A stretch of 64,000 bases of DNA from assembly GCA_963693305.1 (NCBI GenBank), contig OY855913.1, forward strand, positions 23,847,614 to 23,911,613. Reading direction: 5' to 3'. Below, piece by piece: positions 45,901-54,010 of this stretch. A program made the translations under genes and the position numbers. The notes below the pieces were generated by a model that saw only the letters and a program-made list of their open reading frames with translations, ran no database searches and had not been told where the DNA came from. The DNA is from Meandrina meandrites (lineage: Eukaryota > Cnidaria > Anthozoa > Scleractinia > Meandrinidae). Position 1 is the stretch's first letter, and every line of letters begins with the position of its first letter.

Positions 45901-48433
45901 TGTTGCAAATTTGTAAATACAACACAATTTATGTTTTTAACTAAACAGTATAAATTCTTTCTTTTTCAAAACGGCAAAGCTAGCCAATAAAAAGATATAA
46001 CCTGCACTTGCCGAGCCAAATGTTCGATGCCAATGACAAAATGTCATCAAAGTGACACTGATCAAAGTGTTTTTGATATCCCAATACATTTAAAACGGAA
46101 ATGTCATACGCTATAAAGAATATTTTCAGCCTAAAATAGGCAGAAAAATAAGAATATTTAGCCTGGACCGAAATACCAATATTCTTACAAAAAAGGAGTG
46201 TAACCAGGAAAATAAACAGAGTGCTGTTCTTCTATAACTGTTATGACGCCAAATGGAAACACTTAGTGTGTGTCATGTGGTATGCCTGATGTTTTTCTGG
46301 CTAAACCACAAGGTCGATTTTGGTCCAAAGTCCAAGGCCACCAAAAAGGCTTTAAGTATTTAGCTATCCAACACGCAGCGTAATAGAATAACGACTAACA
46401 ACAGAAAAACGGGCAACATAAAAACTGACATTTGAAAGCACACGATTTTCACGATCAAAAGTGACCGTCGTCTTTTTTCGCGCTCAGGAGGCGAGCGCGA
46501 GCACGTGCTGGAGTTCCACGCGTGTGTCGCCCTCGCTTCGCCCTCCCACTAAGAATTACACACCGGACACCCATGTCGGTTCGTCACGCAATCTTTCCAA
46601 CGAGAAATCTCGTCTTCTTGCAGCCTGCATCAGATGAAACAATTAAATTTTGGAATTTTGACGAGAAGAGAAAATCGTAGAAAATCAGGTAGGGAGTTGA
46701 TAAATGATCCTGAACTCAGTACTGAGACCAGATAGGACAGGTAAAGAGAAAAACCAACAACATCCAAACTCAAGGCACTCATCTGTTCGCCGTGGGATAA
46801 GGGGGGGGGGGGGGGGGTACTTCCTATAAAGGACTATACGAGAATGCTCCACCCGAAATGAGTACCATTTTTAACGCTGTAGGTATATATGAAAGGTTAG
46901 GGATTTCACGAGTTGGGGTATATAAAAGGGAAGGAAAAACGGTTTTATAGGTATTTGAAAGAGCCTATGAAGATATCCCGAACAGACCCACCGGCTACCG
47001 AGACATGCAGAATCCCTTCTATTCTGTAGGCAATCTCGTCCCCAGCAGGAGAGAGAGACCCCGAAAACAAAGTTGTTCTGCAATGCGTGATAGGGTAACA
47101 TTTTTTAATTCCCATCGAAAGTCTACGATCGTAAACCTTCGAAAGGGTTGCCTTTCTGTCGAAAATGGTTTATGAAAGAGTAAGCGTTTAAAGTTTCTTT
47201 CTCGTGACTTAGCTTGCTCCAGGAATTCGGTTAGTTGGGGAACACAAACGATTGTCTTTTTCTACTCGCCTTTCTTAACACTGCTCCCAGTAGTAGTATA
47301 ACATAAGAAAAATCAAGGCAAAATTAAAAAAAAGAAAGAATAAAAAATTAACCGGAACCTACTATAGTATTACCAAGTTCCGGTATAGGATTAACCGGAT
47401 GCCACACAGAGTAAACACAAAAATCACGTAGACAAAAACATATACTGTACTGTACGGAAAACTGGTTTGCAGCGAGCCCTTAAAACCGGAAACTGTCCAT
47501 TAATTTTACGTTATAGTATTCCATTACCCTGCATACTCGAGGTAAATATGACATATTATTTACCAGTCTTGAATTTTTCAAACAAACCTGAGCCAATCGG
47601 AAGCGAAGTTTGATGTGATGTTTTGGATTACATCTGTCCTTTGAAATAACCTCTCGGTCAGTCAAGATATATCTGAAATATATTAGAGGGGGACATTGGG
47701 GGTTGCTGAACACCGCATTACCGCAAAAAAATTCGACAAATACCGCAATACCGCAAAAAAAATCGGAAAATACCGCAATTTTATAGTAATCCTGTATAGC
47801 TGGTGGATTCGTTGACGCGAGGGCAAAAATAGAGACAAAAACAAGCGGTGGAACAGTGGAAACAATGGCACGGCCTTAAACGGGTTGTTAAAACAGTCAA
47901 ATTGTAGATTAAAATGTGTGACAAAACAAGGCTGTTTCAGGTTGCTTCAGAAACGGCTAAAAATACTCGTTAAAAAGTGAAGGATACGTTTTTGTACCGA
48001 AAATCGTCGACCAAAACCTAAAGAAAACGCATCCCGCAGGTTTGGAGAATACCGCAATACCGCAATTCAAGATTAAAATTACCGAAATACCGCATGAAAA
48101 ATTGGCCAATACCGCAATACCGCAAACCCCAATGTCCCCCTCATATTAGCTTGTCCTACAGAGATTTGAAATCCTACCTGCCAATGACCAGAAATCTACT
48201 AGCATTTAGAAATCTGTCCCAAAATGAATGCAAACATAACAATTAAAATTAAACATAAAACGGCAGATTAATTTACCTGTGGCCGACTCGCTGCGGTGAA
48301 ATTCCCTCCCAAAAGCAATGAAGAAAATCCCCACAGAACTGTGCACTCCGAAGATAATAAATTGTACGACGAACGAAGACCCGCAGACGAACCAAGATTT
48401 ACGAGAATCGTAAACGGTAGAATAATTCGCCAT
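39966..48433 (-). CDS. Monocarboxylate-transporter-like (SLC16) protein, paralogue
   Basis: Four minus-strand exons, 48433-48277, 42948-42332, 41425-41056 and 40726-39966, join in phase to 634 aa. The protein is a 12-helix MFS carrier of the SLC16 type with ESATGAWVGS across the first junction, ALCEHLGCRVV, and GRLGNSPRIDR in the second half. Splice phases equal those of the plus-strand SLC16-like gene, and the third exon is 370 nt in both, so the two are duplicates now lying tail to tail. The N-terminal signature is weak: DSRKSWFVCG stands where the paralogue has DSGWAWVVC. The tail is about 220 residues and Ser-rich (SSGYESDSNRQS). The first intron, 5.3 kb, is packed with repeats. The start is the first ATG in frame. 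Confidence 0.9.
41831..42021 (-). mobile_element. MITE of the 38600 family, copy 2
   Basis: About 190 bp with inverted ends GGGACCTTCAGATCGGAGTA and GAAGGTTCC, flanked by TTA on both sides. It carries the shared interior (ACTAATCTCATACCGATAGT) inverted relative to copy 1. It lies in an intron of the minus-strand transporter. Confidence 0.78.
43011..43786. mobile_element. 776-bp foldback element with ~290-bp arms
   Basis: The segment 43011 to about 43298 is repeated in inverted orientation at about 43499-43786, with scattered mismatches and a central spacer near 200 bp. The arms carry AACTTGGCACCATCAATGTT, GATGACGTCATTAATCGTTC and GCCTTAAAAATAAGC or their complements. A minus-strand frame of 121 codons across the left arm has no family features. 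Long arms of this kind are typical of Foldback elements or of hairpins formed from two copies of one element. It sits in intron 1 of the transporter paralogue. Confidence 0.85.
43885..44330. repeat. Dispersed repeat family X, copy 1
   Basis: The segment runs through GGGGTACTCCCTGTAGTACT, GGCTTTGCCCGAACGGGGTA, TTTCACGGGTTGGAGTATA and AAATACCGAACAGTC. A diverged copy with the same order of motifs lies at 46800-47215. It is internally repetitive (repeated near-copies of AAAGGGTAG) and non-coding. Confidence 0.65.
44817..44939. mobile_element. 123-bp MITE with exact 9-bp TSD
   Basis: The ends, TAGCCTGCGAATACAGCTGC and its complement, form arms of more than 30 bp. The target CCTTCAAAT is duplicated exactly at 44808-44816 and 44940-44948. 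A 9-bp duplication suggests a Mutator-like source. It lies in intron 1 of the transporter paralogue. Confidence 0.9.
45099..45432 (+). mobile_element. MITE with ACCGCA internal repeats, copy 1
   Basis: It starts GAGGGGGGCATTGGGGGTT and ends AACCCCAATGTCCCCCC, with interior motifs TAGCTGGTGGATTCGTTGAC and AAGTGAAGGATACGTTTTT shared with copy 2 at 47686-48142. It is about 120 bp shorter than copy 2 because internal ATACCGCA units and a central block are missing. No clear target duplication remains. Confidence 0.8.
46800..47215. repeat. Dispersed repeat family X, copy 2
   Basis: A relative of 43885-44330, with GGTACTTCCTATAAAGGACT, TGCTCCACCCGAAATGAGTA, TTTCACGAGTTGGGGTATA and GATATCCCGAACAGACC. 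It is preceded by a poly-G run of about 17 bases. Confidence 0.65.
47686..48142 (+). mobile_element. 457-bp MITE with ACCGCA minisatellite, copy 2, 6-bp TSD
   Basis: The ends are GAGGGGGACATTGGGG and the exact complement CCCCAATGTCCCCCTC. The target ATATTA is duplicated at 47680-47685 and 48143-48148. Both sub-terminal regions contain tandem ATACCGCA units. It has the same orientation as copy 1, 2.3 kb away in the same intron, and no transposase. Confidence 0.87.
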
Positions 48434-49841
48434 TCTGTCCGCGCGCACGGACTCTGTTTGTGACAAAGCCAGCCGTGTGAACTGAACTTCACTCCTGTGG
48501 TTAGGACCTTGTTGTTAGTTGATCAAACCGGTTTGTTGTTGAGTTGGTGATAGGCTGATTTCCTGTTCATCGACTTTTAATTCAACCGCGACAGGTACCT
48601 GCCCTGCACCGGGATTTCTGCTACAACCAAACACAGGAAAAGTAACACTAATTAATTTTTAGCGTGAAATAATATCTGCCCGGACGTGAGCTAATAAAAA
48701 CAAAACACTGCCTCTGTTTCACAAGATCTAGAATCAAACTGCCAAAATTTTAACTCTCGGCTGACATAAAGGGTTTTTTTTCTGTTTGTGTGTGTTTTTT
48801 TTTTTAAATTTGTTCTCACCGGTAGTTGGGAAACGTCCACATCTGTCAGCTGATATGGTGAAATTTTTCAGGGCAGAAAGTGTTTTATTAGCTGAGTTCA
48901 AAACCCGCCGCACCGTAAACGTAAACACAGCCGGACAACTAAGAATTGATCAAATCCTCCCCCCCCCCCCCCCCCCCCCGTTCTTACACATTACCCGAAC
49001 TTTCTACGCACAAAGACGCAACTAGAGAACGCACTGTACTTGTAGATTTTAAATTTTGGGTTATTTGCCAGTCTGTTCCGGGCCCCGAGATATTGCGGGA
49101 AACGAAGGAGCAAAATGCTACTCCGAGTGAGCAGAAAGCCGAGGAAAGGGAGTGAAGATCTATCTCAATTATCTCAAGAGGACCGGGGGAGGAAGGGAAG
49201 GGTTCTACTGCAGTTTCAGAACATACTACGATACGATACGATGACTTTATTTTGACACGGTATTTCAAACAGCCATTTTAAAATTATTATCAACCTGAAC
49301 TACCTACCTAGCTAACTATAAGTGTAAGAGAATAAAATTCAAAACAATGGACGATACTCTTCTTTCCTTCTTGGAGGCCGTGTTCAATTTAATGTCTAGA
49401 AAACCAAAAGCTCGACTCGTCATGCGGTATGTTTGTTAGCAATCTGAGATTGATATCATCGCATTTGGCCCCCGGTTAAGGGTGATCGAGGTACTCCGGA
49501 CTCACTTCATGTACCAAAGAAGTACTGAAGAAGTCAGGCCGTGCCTGACGAAATATTGGAAATACAATAGTTCAATCCAACCGCACGGCAAGCCTTTCTG
49601 GTTTTCAGTTGCTAGCTGTTGCTTGCAGTATCTCTACATTTAGCTGATCAGATCCACCGGGATCCGGTTCCTTTGTTTTGTCCGTTGGCCCTTTCTAAAG
49701 TTTAAAGTTTTCATTCACCAAAATGTCCACAAGGGTCTAGCTCCGATCTAGAACAGCCCGGGGGGGACACTCATGTCAGCTTTATCACTTAGGGGTATGA
49801 ATGTCGGATTTTGTTTGAGTGAAATTTTAAGAGGTTTAAGG
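48434..49841. other. 5' flank of the transporter paralogue and spacer up to the LINE
   Basis: Presumed promoter and 5' UTR of the minus-strand transporter near 48434-48600, then spacer with a poly-C run at about 48958-48979. No coding family is recognised. Confidence 0.45.
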
Positions 49842-52800
49842 AAGGGATAAAAAAAAAAAAAAAAAAAAAAAATTGCCTGTAGCGCCGTCTGGGGCAAAGG
49901 CCACTAATAAGCACCCTCCAGTCATCACGGTCCTGGGCCAGTCGTTGCAGCTTTCCCCACGTGTAGCCATTTCTCCTCATGTCTGCCTCAAGGTCACGGC
50001 GCCACGAGTTTCTTGGCCGGCCCCTCTTCCTTTTGCCCTGAGGGTTCCAGGTGAGGGCTTGCCTTGCGATGTTAGATGAGGACTTCCGAAGGGTGTGGCC
50101 AATCCACTTCCAGCGTCTTTGAAGGATGTCAACTTCTATAGGCTGCTGTCTCGTTTGTTTCCACAGATCTTGGTTGCTGATGATGTCTGGCCAGCGTATC
50201 TTAAGAATCCTTCTGAGGCAGGTGTTAATGAAAGTCTGAATTCTTTTCATAGTGGCGACGGTGGTTCTCCAGGTTTCAGCTCCATAAAGCAATACAGGCT
50301 TCACGATGGTGTTAAAGATCCTGATTTTAATGCTGGTACCGAGAAGTGATGATCTCCAGACATTCTTCAGCTGTTGGAAAGCTGCTCTCGCCTTGCCGAT
50401 GCGAGCTCTTACATCAGCTTCTGTCCCCCCGGTGTTATCTACGATGCTGCCTAGATAAGTGAAGCTCTCCACCTCATCCAGCGCTTCACCTTCCAGCATA
50501 ATGGGAGTATCCGTGACCGTGTTGACCTTCAGGACTTTACTCTTCCCCCTATGGATCTTAAGGCCCAAACATGCTGATGCGTCTGCAACAGAGCTGGTCT
50601 TTTGCTGCATCTGATGTCTAGTGTGCGAAAGAAGGGCCAGGTCGTCGGCATAGTCCAGGTCATCCAACTGCTTCCAAGGTGTCCACTGGATGCTATTTCG
50701 GCCTTGGGCTGTAGATGTCTTCATTACCCAGTCCATCGTCAGAAGAAACATAAATGGTGACAATAGGCATCCTTGCCTCACTCCAGTTCTTACCTCGAAG
50801 GCATCAGTGAGTTGCCGTCCATGGACCACCCTGCAGGTCATCCCTTCGTACGAGTTTCTGATGATATTGGTTATTTTCTCCGGTATTCCGTAGTGTCTCA
50901 GTAGCTTCCAGAGGGTTTGCCGGTCCACGCTGTCAAATGCTTTTTCATAGTCCACAAAGTTGATATAAAGAGGTGAATTCCACTCCAGGGACTGCTCCAG
51001 GATGATACGCAGCGTGGCGATTTGGTCGGTGCAAGACCTATTCTTACGGAAACCAGCTTGCTGCTCACGGAGCTGTGGGTCTATGGCATCTTTTATCCTG
51101 TTCAGCAAGACTCGATTAAACACCTTTCCTGGAATGGACAGCAGTGTTATATCTCTGTAATTGGAGCAGGAGCTGAGATCACCTTTCTTGGGGAGCTTGA
51201 TGAGGTAACCCTCCTTCCACTCTGTTGGTACCTGCTCCTCATCCCAGATCTTATTGAAAAGAGGGTAGAGCAGCTCCACGTTTGTCCTGATGTCGGCCTT
51301 CATTGCCTCTGCTGGGATGTTGTCAGGTCCCGCAGCCTTGCCATTTCTCAGCTGCTTGATAGCGTTTTGAATCTCCTCCTTTGTGGGTGGGTTACAGTCA
51401 ATGGTTAGGTCGCTGTCGGCTGGCTGTACGTCCGGAGGGTCTGGGGGAGCGGGTCGGTTGAGCAGCTCCTCAAAATGCTCCACCCATCTCTTCTTCTGCC
51501 CTTCTAAGTCAGATATTGGGTGCCCATCCTTGTCTTTAACCGGTCTCTCTGGCTTGCTATACTTTCCCGATAGGTTCCTTATGGTGGCATAAAGGTCCCG
51601 CATATTTCCATGATAAGCTGCCTCTTCAGCCTCTGCTGCAAGCGACTCCAGATAGTTGCGTTTGTCTGCCTTAAGGCTCCTTTTGACATTCCTGTTCATC
51701 CCTTTGTACTCCTCTAGCGCCTTAGCTTTTGCAGTCCGTGTTCGGCTGTTGTTAACAGCCACCTTCTTTGCTTTTCTTTCCTCAATCTTCTTCAGTGTCT
51801 CTGTGGAAATCCACCCCTTGTGTTTGGGGGTCCTCGGACCCAGCACTTCATTGCATGTCGATGTAACCGCTCCTTTCACTTTCTGCCATCTTTCGTCAAT
51901 GGTTTCCTCCTCCATCAGCTCTTGCAGGGCCTGGAACTTATTGGAGAGTGTGATGCTGAATTCCTCTCGTTTGTTGGTATCATTCAGGAGAAAGGTGTTG
52001 TACCCAAAGCGTAGGTTTGTCTTCCCTGTCCAGTTCCTCCTCAGTTTGAGCTTCAACCGTGCAACCAGGAGATGGTGGTCTGAAGCTACCTCTGCCCCTC
52101 GCCTGACACGCACATCTTGGAGACTTCTTCGGAATCTCTTCCCGATGCACATGTGATCAATCTGATTCTCTGTCTGCAGGTCTGGTGATACCCAAGTCGC
52201 TTTGTGTATCCTTCGGTGTTGGAAGTAACTCCCTCCTATAACCAGGTCGCTTGTGGCACATAGGTCGGCAAATCTTTCCCCATTGTCATTCATCTCCCTT
52301 AGACCTTGCTGCCCCATGATATCCTCATAGCCCCTGTTATCACTACCAATCTTGGCATTAAAGTCTCCCATTACAATGATGACGTTTCGTTCTGGGCGAT
52401 CCTGGATGATGGTTAACAGTCTGCTGTAGAACTCCTCCTTGTCTTGATCATCGCTATCATTCGTTGGGGCGTAGCATTGGATCACATCCATGTTGATTCT
52501 CCTCTCATTTGTGCGGAAGGTTGCTGTGATGATCCGTGGGCCATGCCCCTCCCATCCGATTAGTGCCCTCTGAGCTGTCCTGGACAACATCAGAGCCACA
52601 CCCTGGGTGTGGGGAGCATTTTCTTGTCCATGCCCTGAAAACAGCAGCAGTTCCCCTGTGATCAGCCGCCTCTGACCAGAGCCAGACCATCGGGATTCAC
52701 TTAGTCCTAAGATTGAGAGCCTGTAGTTCCTCATCTCTGTGGCCACCTGTGCTGTTTTGCCAGTCTCGTACATTGTTCGAACGTTCCACGCTCCGATGGT

Positions 52801-53055
52801 AGTGGTGGTCCTGGGGGAGATGATGGTAGTCGGCCTGGCAGCTTCCAGGTGGGCCTGGCTTTCACTGCCAGGCGTCATTGGCCGTCGTGCTAGAGGTCCG
52901 TCAACTCCCCAGGCCGTAGTGTCTCTTGGTATGCGTCTTAGCGTTTCTGTAGCAGTGCAATTTTTTTTATGAGGTAGGGTTGCTGACCCCACGCCCAACC
53001 CCCAACCTGGAGGGCCAGGATGCTGTTTTGTCTGATCCCTCACCTGCAGACCCAC
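49789..53055 (-). CDS. LINE polyprotein: APE-type endonuclease and reverse transcriptase
   Basis: An uninterrupted frame of about 1,088 codons. Residues about 85-335 are an exonuclease-endonuclease-phosphatase domain ([15 protein letters not shown] at its start, [16 protein letters not shown], and [12 protein letters not shown] at its end). Reverse transcriptase follows with motif A ([14 protein letters not shown]), motif B ([13 protein letters not shown]) and the catalytic YADD at about 802-805. The C-terminal region ([30 protein letters not shown]) is common in such elements. The endonuclease nicks target DNA and the RT copies the element RNA there. No ATG opens the frame, so the true start is uncertain (first in-frame Met near residue 61). 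The frame lacks its own stop: it runs through the terminal T tract as polyphenylalanine and stops in flanking host DNA. Confidence 0.88.
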   Translation of the reverse strand: MGLQVRDQTKQHPGPPGWGLGVGSATLPHKKNCTATETLRRIPRDTTAWGVDGPLARRPMTPGSESQAHLEAARPTTIISPRTTTTIGAWNVRTMYETGKTAQVATEMRNYRLSILGLSESRWSGSGQRRLITGELLLFSGHGQENAPHTQGVALMLSRTAQRALIGWEGHGPRIITATFRTNERRINMDVIQCYAPTNDSDDQDKEEFYSRLLTIIQDRPERNVIIVMGDFNAKIGSDNRGYEDIMGQQGLREMNDNGERFADLCATSDLVIGGSYFQHRRIHKATWVSPDLQTENQIDHMCIGKRFRRSLQDVRVRRGAEVASDHHLLVARLKLKLRRNWTGKTNLRFGYNTFLLNDTNKREEFSITLSNKFQALQELMEEETIDERWQKVKGAVTSTCNEVLGPRTPKHKGWISTETLKKIEERKAKKVAVNNSRTRTAKAKALEEYKGMNRNVKRSLKADKRNYLESLAAEAEEAAYHGNMRDLYATIRNLSGKYSKPERPVKDKDGHPISDLEGQKKRWVEHFEELLNRPAPPDPPDVQPADSDLTIDCNPPTKEEIQNAIKQLRNGKAAGPDNIPAEAMKADIRTNVELLYPLFNKIWDEEQVPTEWKEGYLIKLPKKGDLSSCSNYRDITLLSIPGKVFNRVLLNRIKDAIDPQLREQQAGFRKNRSCTDQIATLRIILEQSLEWNSPLYINFVDYEKAFDSVDRQTLWKLLRHYGIPEKITNIIRNSYEGMTCRVVHGRQLTDAFEVRTGVRQGCLLSPFMFLLTMDWVMKTSTAQGRNSIQWTPWKQLDDLDYADDLALLSHTRHQMQQKTSSVADASACLGLKIHRGKSKVLKVNTVTDTPIMLEGEALDEVESFTYLGSIVDNTGGTEADVRARIGKARAAFQQLKNVWRSSLLGTSIKIRIFNTIVKPVLLYGAETWRTTVATMKRIQTFINTCLRRILKIRWPDIISNQDLWKQTRQQPIEVDILQRRWKWIGHTLRKSSSNIARQALTWNPQGKRKRGRPRNSWRRDLEADMRRNGYTWGKLQRLAQDRDDWRVLISGLCPRRRYRQFFFFFFFFIPSLNLLKFHSNKIRHSYP

Positions 53056-53156
53056 CCGGCATGGTTAGACCTACCAGGAGCACAAGGCTCCCGCCGATAC
53101 GGCTCTGAGGATCATAAGGGCACACAAGCCTCCCTGCCACGACAAGGCACAACACC
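49850..53156 (-). mobile_element. Full-length LINE (RTE-like), 3.3 kb, with 8-bp TSD
   Basis: The element is bounded by AAGGGATA at 49842-49849 and again at 53157-53164, which reads as an 8-bp target-site duplication. It has a short 5' leader, one ORF with endonuclease and reverse transcriptase, and almost no 3' UTR. The coding strand ends in a run of about 23 T, so the plus strand shows poly-A. Size, single ORF and minimal 3' UTR fit the RTE group, but clade assignment by eye is provisional. The intact reading frame suggests a recent insertion. Confidence 0.82.
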
Positions 53157-53164
53157 AAGGGATA

Positions 53165-53526
53165 GAAGAAAGAAAATTATTTTTGAAACACCAACAGTAG
53201 CCTTCCTGAAAATTCAGGCTACTGTTTAGCGGAGTTGAACGCGAAGAAACATCTCCCCCCCCCCCCCCCCCTTCCCTCACCCAGATACAGCGGTTATTCG
53301 TGAGCGCAAGTGCGAAACGCTCGAGTAACGGATCACACACGAACATCAAAGGAATTTCACATTCTTACCGCATTGCCGCACGTGGCGAGATACATGCCAC
53401 GCGATGACAGAACATAGCAGCGTCCCCCCTGTTGTATGTTGCAAGCTACACAGACAAACACACTCCGATCGATCCAACATTTCCAAATTTTTTAAACACA
53501 TAACTGACAAGATGGTAGATAAAAAA
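53165..53526. other. Spacer between LINE and palindrome
   Basis: No gene. It contains a poly-C run of about 18 bases near 53253-53271. Confidence 0.45.
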
Positions 53527-53696
53527 CACACACATATATAATGATGGTTCTGGCGCAAAATTTTATAATGTTAACAAAAAAAGCTTTTTTCTAAAGAAAC
53601 TCGGCTCCCTTGCTCGCCTCGTTTCTTTAGAAAAAAGCTTTTTTTGTTAACATTATAAAATTTTGCGAACCAGAACCATCATTATATATGTGTGTG
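53527..53696. repeat. 170-bp palindrome with 47-bp perfect stem
   Basis: Positions 53554-53600 are the exact reverse complement of 53621-53667, with a 20-base GC-richer loop (TCGGCTCCCTTGCTCGCCTC). Beyond a 2-base offset, the outer arms 53527-53553 and 53670-53696 also pair perfectly. It could extrude as a cruciform or fold into a hairpin. It lies directly left of the viral-like cassette and may be its terminus, like a hairpin telomere, or an independent foldback element. The sequence cannot decide. Confidence 0.9.
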
Positions 53697-54010
53697 GTGG
53701 TATTTTATAGGAGCGCATTTTTTTTTCGGCAACCAAAGTTTCGGCAACCAATTTTTGGGTTGGGGCGCTTGGTTGCTCTTCTTCCTCTTGGTGGTGGTGA
53801 TCTTGGTGGTGATGATGGTGGTGGTGGTGGTGATGATGGTGGTGGTGGTGATCTTGGTGGTCGCCAACCAATTTTTTTGGGTTGGGGTGTGGAGACTTTT
53901 GTAGGTTGCTGAAAATATATAGGAGTGAATTTTTTTTAAAAAATATATAGGAGTGGATTTTCGGTTGCTGAAAAATACAAACAATTAGAGAAAAGATACA
54001 AAAAACAAAA
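53697..54010 (+). promoter_or_regulatory. Repeat-rich upstream region of the 773-aa ORF (TATA-like array)
   Basis: Three related motifs of the form ATATAGGAGYG followed by ATTTTT occur at about 53705, 53918 and 53943. Two near-copies of CCAATTTTTGGGTTGGGG-like sequence occur at about 53748 and 53868, and copies of CGGCAACC or CGGTTGC lie between. A (GGT)n/(GAT)n microsatellite fills 53790-53860. Iterated motifs just upstream of a putative replication protein may be promoters or replication iterons. Confidence 0.5.
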
